Assembly (NCBI RefSeq): GCF_001466725.1 | Contig: NZ_CP013650.1 | Coordinates: 3,410,001-3,474,000, forward strand | DNA: 64,000 bases | Reading direction: 5' to 3' | Origin: Lacimicrobium alkaliphilum | GTDB taxonomy: Bacteria > Pseudomonadota > Gammaproteobacteria > Enterobacterales > Alteromonadaceae | Shown: piece after piece, positions 28,089 to 34,331 of the stretch | Layout: the number at the start of each line of letters is the position of its first letter | Position numbering within the stretch: the first letter of the stretch is position 1 | Notes under the pieces: model-generated | Databases searched by the model: none | What the model was told of the DNA's origin: nothing | The model's input: only the letters and a program-made list of their open reading frames with translations | Translations under genes and position numbers: made by a program

Positions 28089-29426
28089 TTATCTTGAAAA
28101 TAACGCCATTAATTCAGTATGGGCAGTATTGGGGAACATATCCATCAGTCCTATTTTATCTACCTGCCAGCCGCTCTCAACCAGCTGCCCCATATCTCTG
28201 GCGAAGGTGGCCGGATTGCAGGAGACATACAAGATTTGCGCCGGATTCAGCCGACTCAGCCAGGGCATCACATTTGCCGCACCAGTACGAGCCGGGTCCA
28301 GCACGACTTTGCCTATCTGCCCAAGCTGCGTTGTAAGTTGCGTCAAAGCATCTTCATCACCCAGATCGGCCTGCAAAAATTCCGCCTGCAAGCTGTTTTT
28401 AAGTGCATTAGCACGGGCCTGCTCGACCATGACCTGAACACCTTCAATGCCGGTAACCTCAGCACCTTGATGGGCCATGGGCAGGGCAAAATTACCTACT
28501 CCGCAAAACAGATCCAATACCCTGTCGCCGGGTTTGATATCAAGCCAGTTCAGCGCCTGCGCTATCATGGCCCGGTTAACAGACCCATTCACCTGAATAA
28601 AGTCTGTGGGTCTGAAGTCCAGGCTAAGCTCATCCACAGGCCGATAACTGGCGAATTGGTGATCTGAGGTCAGATGTTCAAATTCCTGTGCCTCGGTTTG
28701 CAGCAGCACAGTACAGCCATGCTCTTGCGAAAAGGCCTTCAGAGCCTGGCGATCCATTTCGGGAAAGGGTCTGGTCAGGCGCAGGCACAACTGTAACTGA
28801 TTATCCGCATCCAGCAGGCTGATATGACCGATATGCCTGACACACCCCAGCCCTTTGATTAATGAGCGTAAATCGGGCAAAAGTTGCTGCAATGGCGGAG
28901 TCAGCACCTTACATTCGCTGATATCCACCACTTTATCTGAGCCCTGGGCGCGAAACCCCAGATGCACGGAGGATTTGCCTTTGCCCGTACGGGCATCCAG
29001 TGCCAGCCTGACTTTGCGCCGATACCCCTGATCTGAACCGCTAAGCGGTGCCTGCCAGTTCAGTGCTGTCACACCGCCAACTTTATTCAGCAGTTGATCA
29101 ACGGCCTGTTGCTTATATTCCAGCATAGGTAACTGAGCGATATGCTGATGCTGACAACCACCACATTGACTAAAGTGTGGGCAGAAAGGCGCGATACGTT
29201 TCGCACCGGGCTTGAGTACCTGCTCCACGGTCGCCCGCCAGAATCGTTTTTTACGCTCATATACCCTGGCCCTGACCTCTTCGCCGGGCAGTGCACCCTC
29301 TACAAAGACCACAGGTTGATGAGTACTACATACCCCTGTGCCACTGTGATCTAACTCGTCAATTGTCAGGGTTAATGGTTTTTGTGGCGGCTGTTTTTTT
29401 CGCGCGGATTCATATAACTGCACCAT
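28089..29426 (-). CDS. rlmD: 23S rRNA (uracil-1939-C5)-methyltransferase
   Basis: 445 residues. N-terminal TRAM domain (about 15-75), a 4Fe-4S cluster site (CPHFSQCGGCQHQ and a later Cys in ISECKV), SAM-binding VLDLFCGVGNFALPMA near residue 300, and catalytic Cys in LYVSCNPATFARD near residue 395. It methylates U1939 of 23S rRNA. It is 10 bp upstream of relA and probably co-transcribed. Its start is 11 bases from the left copy of the acpS-derived repeat, so the mini-island ends almost against this gene's promoter region. Confidence 0.95.
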   Translation of the reverse strand: MVQLYESARKKQPPQKPLTLTIDELDHSGTGVCSTHQPVVFVEGALPGEEVRARVYERKKRFWRATVEQVLKPGAKRIAPFCPHFSQCGGCQHQHIAQLPMLEYKQQAVDQLLNKVGGVTALNWQAPLSGSDQGYRRKVRLALDARTGKGKSSVHLGFRAQGSDKVVDISECKVLTPPLQQLLPDLRSLIKGLGCVRHIGHISLLDADNQLQLCLRLTRPFPEMDRQALKAFSQEHGCTVLLQTEAQEFEHLTSDHQFASYRPVDELSLDFRPTDFIQVNGSVNRAMIAQALNWLDIKPGDRVLDLFCGVGNFALPMAHQGAEVTGIEGVQVMVEQARANALKNSLQAEFLQADLGDEDALTQLTTQLGQIGKVVLDPARTGAANVMPWLSRLNPAQILYVSCNPATFARDMGQLVESGWQVDKIGLMDMFPNTAHTELMALFSR

Positions 29427-29437
29427 CTGCCAGTCCC

Positions 29438-29495
29438 TTATTTTTCCAGTATCACAGTGGCCATGGCGTAATGCTGCTCATCGGCGATACTGATA
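29438..29495. repeat. Left copy of 58-bp acpS repeat
   Basis: Identical over 58 bases to 30961-31018. On the minus strand it would encode the last AcpS residues SIADEQHYAMATVILEK and stop, but it is detached from any acpS start. Candidate attL/attR site. Confidence 0.95.
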
Positions 29496-29621
29496 TTAAC
29501 GAAACTGCCATGAACCAGCAAACCACTTTTTTTAAATATTAGCCAAGTGCAAAAGCACACTACAAAGACTTATCATCTATGTACTTGCTTTATTTTTTTT
29601 CGGGGATAATATAAGCAAGCT

Positions 29622-29675
29622 ATGAACACAAAGAATTACGCACTACAGAGCACCGCACTTACCTTTCCAAATTAA
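29622..29675 (+). CDS. Possible 17-residue ORF before terminator
   Basis: ATG 29622 to TAA 29673-29675 encodes 17 residues and stops exactly where the terminator stem starts. TTGCTT (29585) and GATAAT (29605) upstream resemble a weak promoter, with a short 14-base spacing. The ribosome site is poor. It may be a leader peptide or just part of a small RNA of about 90 nt ending at the terminator. Confidence 0.25.
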   Translation: MNTKNYALQSTALTFPN

Positions 29676-29710
29676 GCCGAGCGCAACACCTGCGTTCGGC
29701 GCTTTCTTAT
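29676..29710 (+). terminator. Terminator inside the mini-island
   Basis: 10-bp stem GCCGAGCGCA/TGCGTTCGGC (one G-T pair), loop ACACC, followed by GCTTTCTTAT. No recognised gene precedes it within the island, which points to a short transcript starting near 29590-29620. Confidence 0.6.
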
Positions 29711-29760
29711 TTTCAGTAATTTAATACTCTTTATTTATTAGTTCGGTTGGAGCCAATGCC

Positions 29761-30156
29761 GTGCTTTTACGTATGTTTAGGTCTCTGAGAGAAAAAAGAG
29801 AACATCCCGAAAAAATTCTTGTGAACAAGAATCAGACACTATTACTGGATCCTACAGAGCTCCGTCTTTTACTGGAGAGGTTAGAGCAGAGCCAACAGAG
29901 CAAGTCACGACTGTCCGGTATCGTAAGGTTGGGCTCATGCGTAACGATCCGGGACCAGGAATCAGGCAATCAGATCAGTCTGACATTGGTCAATACCTCT
30001 GATGCAGATCCCCTGAATAATTACATCTCTTTTTTAACTCCTTTGGGGTTGTCACTAATAGGATTGCGAATCGGGGAGACGGCGAAAATACAATATAACG
30101 GGCTCATAATGAAATGGGATGTGGTATCAGTAAACCAAGGGAAAATTTATTTTTAA
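29761..30156 (+). CDS. Rnk/GreA C-terminal domain protein
   Basis: 131 residues from GTG 29761 with GGAG 8 bases upstream (ATG at 29773 is the alternative). A basic N-terminus of about 45 residues is followed by the FKBP-like GreA/GreB C-terminal domain as in Rnk: GSCVTIRDQESGNQISLTLVN, NNYISFLTPLGLSLIGLRIGE. Such domains dock on RNA polymerase or its secondary channel. The N-terminal coiled-coil finger of GreA is absent. It is a divergent paralogue of the gene at 30399. Role unknown; modulation of RNA polymerase or of nucleotide metabolism is inference. Confidence 0.7.
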   Translation: MLLRMFRSLREKREHPEKILVNKNQTLLLDPTELRLLLERLEQSQQSKSRLSGIVRLGSCVTIRDQESGNQISLTLVNTSDADPLNNYISFLTPLGLSLIGLRIGETAKIQYNGLIMKWDVVSVNQGKIYF

Positions 30157-30254
30157 TCTTGCCATACACCTAGTAAGAGGAGGGTGCCATTTTGGAGTAA
30201 CTGTGTTGCGCAATCGATTGAATCACATGACATTGAACAATAAAGGTGAATCCA

Positions 30255-30350
30255 ATGAGTAAAGAAAAAGATAAAAAGAAAGCAAAACTTACACTAAAAG
30301 AGAAACGAAGAATAAAGAAGAAAAAGAAAGAGAAAGATACTGATAATTAA
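30255..30350 (+). CDS. 31-residue lysine-rich mini-protein
   Basis: ATG 30255 to TAA 30350, with AAAGGTG 7 bases before the start. Of 31 residues 14 are Lys and 2 Arg, with Glu/Asp between; no hydrophobic segment. It begins MSKEKDKKKAK and ends KEKDTDN. It sits between the two Rnk-like genes in the same orientation and is followed 9 bases later by a GGGGCTC/GAGCCCC hairpin. A charged helical peptide that binds nucleic acid or ribosomes is plausible, but nothing more can be said. Good start context and position argue for a real gene. Confidence 0.5.
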   Translation: MSKEKDKKKAKLTLKEKRRIKKKKKEKDTDN

Positions 30351-30359
30351 CATGTTTAG

Positions 30360-30377
30360 GGGGCTCTTATGAGCCCC
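30360..30377 (+). terminator. Hairpin after mini-protein
   Basis: Perfect 7-bp stem GGGGCTC/GAGCCCC with loop TTAT, then TTACATT. Weak T-tract, so it may be an attenuator between the mini-protein and the rnk-like gene 22 bases on. Confidence 0.5.
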
Positions 30378-30398
30378 TTACATTAAGGACTATACATA

Positions 30399-30773
30399 AT
30401 GAGCATTAAACCTAACATCATAATTTCTACCGTTGACTTAGCCATTATTGAAAATAGCATAGAGGACTCGCGCCTGCCGAAGGATTTTCAGGATGCGTTA
30501 GAAACAGAGCTAGCCAGGGCTAATATTGTTGCACCTAATGCACTTCCAGCTGATGTCATTAGCCTAGGAAGAAGAGTAACCTTTAAAATTACGGAAACCG
30601 GACAAATTCTTACAAGGAAACTTATTTCTCCAAAACAACGAAATAACGAAGATGACTGCTTATCTGTATTTGCACCATTGGGCGCAGCCTTAATAGGTAT
30701 GGCAGTGGGTCAAACTATTCAATGGGCTACACACCGTGGCTTAGAGACAATTGAGGTAATCAGCATAGCCTGA
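30399..30773 (+). CDS. rnk: Regulator of nucleoside diphosphate kinase, Rnk family
   Basis: 124 residues. The N-terminus (KPNIIISTVDLAIIENSIE) and the domain (LETELARANIVAPNALPADVISLGRRVTFKI, LSVFAPLGAALIGMAVGQTIQW) align with E. coli Rnk over its length. Rnk has a short coiled coil plus a GreA/GreB-like C-terminal domain and binds RNA polymerase; the name comes from its effect on ndk expression. AAGGA upstream supports the ATG. Its stop codon lies inside a strong terminator. It is the last gene of the mini-island. Confidence 0.85.
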   Translation: MSIKPNIIISTVDLAIIENSIEDSRLPKDFQDALETELARANIVAPNALPADVISLGRRVTFKITETGQILTRKLISPKQRNNEDDCLSVFAPLGAALIGMAVGQTIQWATHRGLETIEVISIA

Positions 30774-30796
30774 CGCTTTCTCGTCAGGCTTTTTTT
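30768..30796 (+). terminator. Rho-independent terminator of rnk-like gene
   Basis: Perfect 8-bp stem GCCTGACG/CGTCAGGC with loop CTTTCT and seven T. The TGA stop of the gene is part of the stem. Confidence 0.93.
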
Positions 30797-30960
30797 ATTG
30801 ATTGCCAAACAGCCTGACTTATAAAAAACACGCGCGAATCGTTTCAGTTTTAGCGTAATATTTTTGCTAATAATCCAATACATTATTGCACGACTATGGG
30901 GATAAACATATCTCGATTCTGATTACAGATATATACGCCGTACAAACTGATGTTCAGGTT

Positions 30961-31018
30961 TTATTTTTCCAGTATCACAGTGGCCATGGCGTAATGCTGC
31001 TCATCGGCGATACTGATA
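30961..31018. repeat. Right copy of 58-bp acpS repeat
   Basis: Forms the 3' end of the intact acpS gene and is identical to 29438-29495, 1.5 kb away. Confidence 0.95.
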
Positions 31019-31338
31019 AAGGTAGCGGTTAACGCCCACTCCTCTGCCAGTTGCTGTAAATAACCGGAAAGATGCAGGTAAGGCTGGCCACTTTCATAAT
31101 GGCGAATCTCCATCTGCCGGAAACTCACACCGTTGCCAATACCGGTACCGAAGGCTTTAACTGTGGCTTCTTTAGCGGCAAAGCGCTTAGCCAGAAAACG
31201 GGCCGGAAACTGGTGAGCTGACCACTGTGCCAGCTCTGCTTCTGTCAGTATCCGCTCGGCCAGACGCGAAGAATTTTGCAACTGGCGTTCAATACGGGCA
31301 ATTTCGACGATATCCGTGCCGATTCCGATAATGGCCAT
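30961..31338 (-). CDS. acpS: Holo-[acyl-carrier-protein] synthase
   Basis: 125 residues. GIGTDIVEIARI at the N-terminus and RFLAKRFAAKEATVKAFGTGI near residue 50 carry the Mg2+-binding Asp and Glu. AcpS moves 4'-phosphopantetheine from CoA to acyl carrier protein. It is the last gene of recO-pdxJ-acpS, but here a 226-bp gap with a composite repeat separates it from pdxJ. Its final 19 codons (including the stop) are part of the 58-bp duplicated repeat, so its C-terminus may have been supplied by the inserted island. Confidence 0.95.
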   Translation of the reverse strand: MAIIGIGTDIVEIARIERQLQNSSRLAERILTEAELAQWSAHQFPARFLAKRFAAKEATVKAFGTGIGNGVSFRQMEIRHYESGQPYLHLSGYLQQLAEEWALTATFISIADEQHYAMATVILEK

Positions 31339-31344
31339 TGTTAA

Positions 31345-31559
31345 TTCACCACAGAGGCACGGAGGACACAGAGGTTAAAAAAGGTAAAGCCTTCAGGAAC
31401 AGAAGCGCGTCCATCCGCAGGTTTTATCACTCTGTATGCTGTGGAGTTAAAAATTTTCGAAAGTATCGTAGCCTGGATAAAGTGCCGCGGAATCCGGGAA
31501 CCCTGTCCCGCAATCCGCTTCGCTCCTTGCAGGCTACATCTCTGTGACTCTGTGGTGAA
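31345..31559. repeat. CACAGAG-ended composite repeat, copy A
   Basis: About 215 bp between acpS and pdxJ with inverted ends TTCACCACAGAGGCACGGAG and CTCTGTGACTCTGTGGTGAA. It contains another inverted repeat (31468-31537). The same ends recur at 34095-34299 and 62169-62510. It holds no credible gene and looks like a MITE-like or REP-like intergenic element that interrupts the pdxJ-acpS spacing. Confidence 0.8.
31468..31537. repeat. Nested 70-bp inverted repeat in copy A
   Basis: Ends GTAGCCTG and CAGGCTAC; the body has GGAATCCGGGA and TCCCGCAATCC, which can pair. It resembles REP/BIME-type elements of gammaproteobacteria; the family is not identified. Confidence 0.6.
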
Positions 31560-31564
31560 CATCA

Positions 31565-32299
31565 TCACAGCCTCGCCTCCAGCATCAGGCGTTTCATATC
31601 TGCCACGGCTTTTGCCAGTCCATCAAAGGCGGCCCGGCCGATAATCGCATGGCCGATATTCAGTTCAATAATTTGTGGCAAGGCAGCAATGGGTTTCACA
31701 TTGTGATAGTGCAGGCCATGACCGGCATTAACTTTCAGCCCCAGGCTGTGAGCATAGGTCACGCCGTTGGCAATGCGGGTCAGCTCCCGCTCGCGGGCAA
31801 CTTCTGTTTGCGCATCAGCATAAGCACCGGTGTGGATCTCGACATAGGTCGCCCCTGCACCGGCACTGGCTTCTATTTGGTTTTCATCGGCATCGATAAA
31901 CAGAGACACCTCGATTCCCGCTGTCTGCAGTCTGTCACAGGCCTGCTTGATCCTGTCGCTGCTGCCAGCCACATCCAGGCCGCCTTCGGTGGTCAGTTCC
32001 TCGCGCTTTTCCGGCACCAGACAACAAAATTGTGGCTTAATGCGTTCGGCAATTGCGAGCATCTCTTCGGTAACCGCCATTTCCAGGTTCATGCGGGTTT
32101 GTAGTGTCTGGCTCAGCAATTCCACATCACGATCCCTGATATGCCGGCGGTCTTCACGCAAATGTACGGTGATGCCATCAGCTCCTGCCCGCTCAGCAAT
32201 CTCTGCCGCGTGCACGGGATCGGGGTATGCTGTACCGCGAGCATTACGCAGAGTAGCAATATGGTCAATATTGACGCCAAGTAAAATATCTTTCACCAA
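31565..32299 (-). CDS. pdxJ: Pyridoxine 5'-phosphate synthase
   Basis: 244 residues; the TIM-barrel start [15 protein letters not shown], active-site [15 protein letters not shown] near residue 40, and [12 protein letters not shown] near residue 190 are diagnostic. PdxJ condenses 1-deoxyxylulose 5-phosphate with 3-amino-1-hydroxyacetone phosphate to form pyridoxine 5'-phosphate. Its start overlaps the recO stop by 7 bp, as expected for a coupled pair. Confidence 0.96.
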   Translation of the reverse strand: MVKDILLGVNIDHIATLRNARGTAYPDPVHAAEIAERAGADGITVHLREDRRHIRDRDVELLSQTLQTRMNLEMAVTEEMLAIAERIKPQFCCLVPEKREELTTEGGLDVAGSSDRIKQACDRLQTAGIEVSLFIDADENQIEASAGAGATYVEIHTGAYADAQTEVARERELTRIANGVTYAHSLGLKVNAGHGLHYHNVKPIAALPQIIELNIGHAIIGRAAFDGLAKAVADMKRLMLEARL

Positions 32300-33009
32300 C
32301 TGGACTCCTGAACTGGTTGTAAAAATAATTCCCTGCTCTTCAGTGGCTTATCACCTAGTAAGGGCTTTAACGCGATACGGGTTAAACGCTTTGCGGCTTT
32401 AAGGGACTCGCTGTGCCATTCTGCCTGGGCAATATCCAATAACGCACTGCCACTGAAGCTCTGGCCCGGTGCATAGCCACCTCGCTGCTTTATCAGCCCC
32501 TGTTGCGGTGAAAACTGATATAACGCGTCGGGCTGAACAGGTTCGCCCTTGTCGCCTGTATGGCTCAGTGCAACGGCATATCCAAGCTCCTGCAATAGCA
32601 ACAGTTCATATTCACGCAATATGGGTTCGATATCTGCCTTCGCCGCCAGCCCCTGTAAACTCATCCCATAGGCCTGATACAGAATATCAAAGGGGATATC
32701 AGCAGGTAACAGGCGTAACAATAATTCATTCAGATACATGGCCGAATAAAGGTGATGACCATACAGCGCAAAAGCCGGGCCACTGGCCTCAATCTGGCGC
32801 AGAGTTTTTAAATCGTGACGACCGGCCAGACTTAACTGCAGCGGCAGAAAAGCCTGCACCAGAGAGCTTCTGGCCTGTTTACTGTTGCGCACTCCCTTTG
32901 CCACCACGCGCTGTTTGCCCTGCTCCTGTGTAAACACGTCCACCAGAAAACTGGTTTCCCGGTAGGCACGGCGATGCAGCACAAAGCTGTTAAGAAAAGT
33001 GCTACTCAA
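32293..33009 (-). CDS. recO: DNA repair protein RecO
   Basis: 238 residues. N-terminal OB-fold ([37 protein letters not shown]) followed by a helical domain ([25 protein letters not shown]). RecO anneals single-stranded DNA and, with RecR, loads RecA onto SSB-coated gaps. As in E. coli RecO, the four-Cys zinc site of other RecO proteins is not evident. It is first in recO-pdxJ-acpS; era, which often precedes it, is not here. Confidence 0.92.
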   Translation of the reverse strand: MSSTFLNSFVLHRRAYRETSFLVDVFTQEQGKQRVVAKGVRNSKQARSSLVQAFLPLQLSLAGRHDLKTLRQIEASGPAFALYGHHLYSAMYLNELLLRLLPADIPFDILYQAYGMSLQGLAAKADIEPILREYELLLLQELGYAVALSHTGDKGEPVQPDALYQFSPQQGLIKQRGGYAPGQSFSGSALLDIAQAEWHSESLKAAKRLTRIALKPLLGDKPLKSRELFLQPVQESSW

Positions 33010-33066
33010 GGGTTGGATCGCAGCAAATCAGTCATGCCAATAGTCTATCAGTTTATGTAATACCGG

Positions 33067-33348
33067 CTAGGACTGACAGATCCTGACGATTTTCATATAT
33101 TCGAATTCCATACCGGCAACGATTTCTGTTTCCGGGTAATAAGTAATATTCACCAAAGCGCCCTGTAAACTGCGGTAGCGCTTTTTGCGTTTAAAGCGAA
33201 AAGGCACGTCATGGCCTTCCAGCATCAGGGTATTAACCAGCCACTCATCGTCTTCTCGTTGTACGTGAGATATCACCTTCATCTGCTCCGAATGGGTGAG
33301 ATCCGGATGCTGTTCCAGCAGTTGCTTGGTTTTGTCTTTTTTTGCCAT
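33067..33348 (-). CDS. Small conserved hypothetical protein
   Basis: 93 residues, not recognised by function. Basic N-terminus (MAKKDKTKQLLEQHPDL), then HSEQMKVISHVQREDDEWLVNTLMLEGHDVPFRFKRKKRYRS split by short turns, then a beta-rich end. No signal or membrane segment. It sits alone upstream of recO, 57 bp away on the same strand. The codon use and alternation are those of a real gene. Confidence 0.7.
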   Translation of the reverse strand: MAKKDKTKQLLEQHPDLTHSEQMKVISHVQREDDEWLVNTLMLEGHDVPFRFKRKKRYRSLQGALVNITYYPETEIVAGMEFEYMKIVRICQS

Positions 33349-33438
33349 GCCTGTACCCTGAATCTTGTTGTGGCTTGCATTTACCCCAGCCTCCCTCTAG
33401 TCTGACAGACCGGAATAACACAGGGAAGCGGTATCAAC

Positions 33439-34089
33439 GTGCATCTGTTACTTATAACCTTAACCCTATTGCTGTTAAGTGGCTGTGCGGAACAACCAGA
33501 ACAATCCGAGTCACAGCTCAGGCTGGCCTCAGTGCACCAACAGGCACAAAAGCACCTGAATCAGGCCCGCGAACTAATCAGTTCTGAGGTAATCAGACAC
33601 CCCGCCCAACACCTTGAAACTATCTTTGAAGGCCATCGTCTGGTTATAGAAGCCCGACAAGTATACCGTAAAGCCGATGTTTTTGGACTGGAACCGCAAG
33701 CATTATCTGATTTCGAACAGCAACTGGCGGAATTTAACCCCATTCTCGCTGAGCATGCTGTTAGTCTGATGCAAGAGCTAAAAGAACGTACGTTGATATT
33801 GCGTGAAAAGGTTCAGAAAATTCGTGACGCAGAATCCGGCGTCGGCAAAGTATCAGGGGCCCAGTCCATTAAACGCCTCTCCCGCCTTTACAATGATGAA
33901 GTGGATAAGTGCTGCTTAAGAGATATTTACTCTGTTATTGAAATTCTGCATCATCAACAGCCAGAAACCTACTCAGGTGTTGTTCAGCTTGGTATGCGGG
34001 CCACAGATGAAATGGTAAAAATACTGCAGAACAAAAACCACGCTGCCATTTTTCAACGAAAGATTGATGCACTAAAACCGTCAATTTGA
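33439..34089 (+). CDS. Hypothetical helical lipoprotein
   Basis: 216 residues from GTG 33439 (GGAAG upstream). A type II signal peptide with lipobox LLSGC places Cys at about residue 16. The mature part is almost wholly helical, with heptad-like Leu/Ala patterns (QKHLNQARELI, LKERTLILREKVQKI) and a KCC pair near residue 158. It should be lipid-anchored at the envelope; the role is unknown. It is followed 5 bases after the stop by repeat copy B. Confidence 0.7.
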   Translation: MHLLLITLTLLLLSGCAEQPEQSESQLRLASVHQQAQKHLNQARELISSEVIRHPAQHLETIFEGHRLVIEARQVYRKADVFGLEPQALSDFEQQLAEFNPILAEHAVSLMQELKERTLILREKVQKIRDAESGVGKVSGAQSIKRLSRLYNDEVDKCCLRDIYSVIEILHHQQPETYSGVVQLGMRATDEMVKILQNKNHAAIFQRKIDALKPSI

Positions 34090-34094
34090 AAGTA

Positions 34095-34299
34095 ACCACA
34101 AAGGCACAGAGGAATAAATAAGTTATCAGTCTGCAGCCATCAGCTTTCAGTCACAAAAACAAAAAACCATATTGACGGCTGATCACCGCACTTTTTCTGG
34201 CGACTGACAGCTTAACACTGAAAAATTATTAGTTAGTCCAATAAATTGGACCCTACATAGAATTGCCTTTCTCCGTGGCCTCTGTGTCTCTGTGGTGAA
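34095..34299. repeat. CACAGAG-ended composite repeat, copy B
   Basis: Right end CCTCTGTGTCTCTGTGGTGAA matches the other copies; the left end (ACCACAAAGGCACAGAGG) is diverged. Inside are a CAGCCATCAGCTTTCAG-type segment and a hairpin GTCCAAT-AA-ATTGGAC next to CCCTACATAGAATTGCC. The last part recurs in copy C. It occupies most of the gap between the lipoprotein gene and recJ. Confidence 0.75.
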
Positions 34300-34331
34300 A
34301 TTTCTTTTTCGTGTGGTTCGTGATAAAGACA

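Larger units (their letters stand above)
29438..31018. mobile_element. Mini-island bounded by duplicated acpS 3' end
   Basis: A 58-bp perfect direct repeat (29438-29495 and 30961-31018) flanks about 1.46 kb. The right copy is the true 3' end of acpS; the left copy keeps the acpS frame for a few further codons (VHGSFVN) before losing similarity. Between the copies are plus-strand genes, more AT-rich than the flanks: two Rnk/GreA-C paralogues, a lysine-rich mini-protein and three hairpins. No integrase is present. Duplicated gene ends are typical of site-specific islands, so this could be a non-autonomous or decayed integrative element (CIME-like). A replacement by homologous recombination at acpS is the alternative. 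Confidence 0.65.

Noticed and set aside
31338..31568. Open frames between acpS and pdxJ on both strands
   Set aside because: They are translations of the CACAGAG repeat copy A, not genes.
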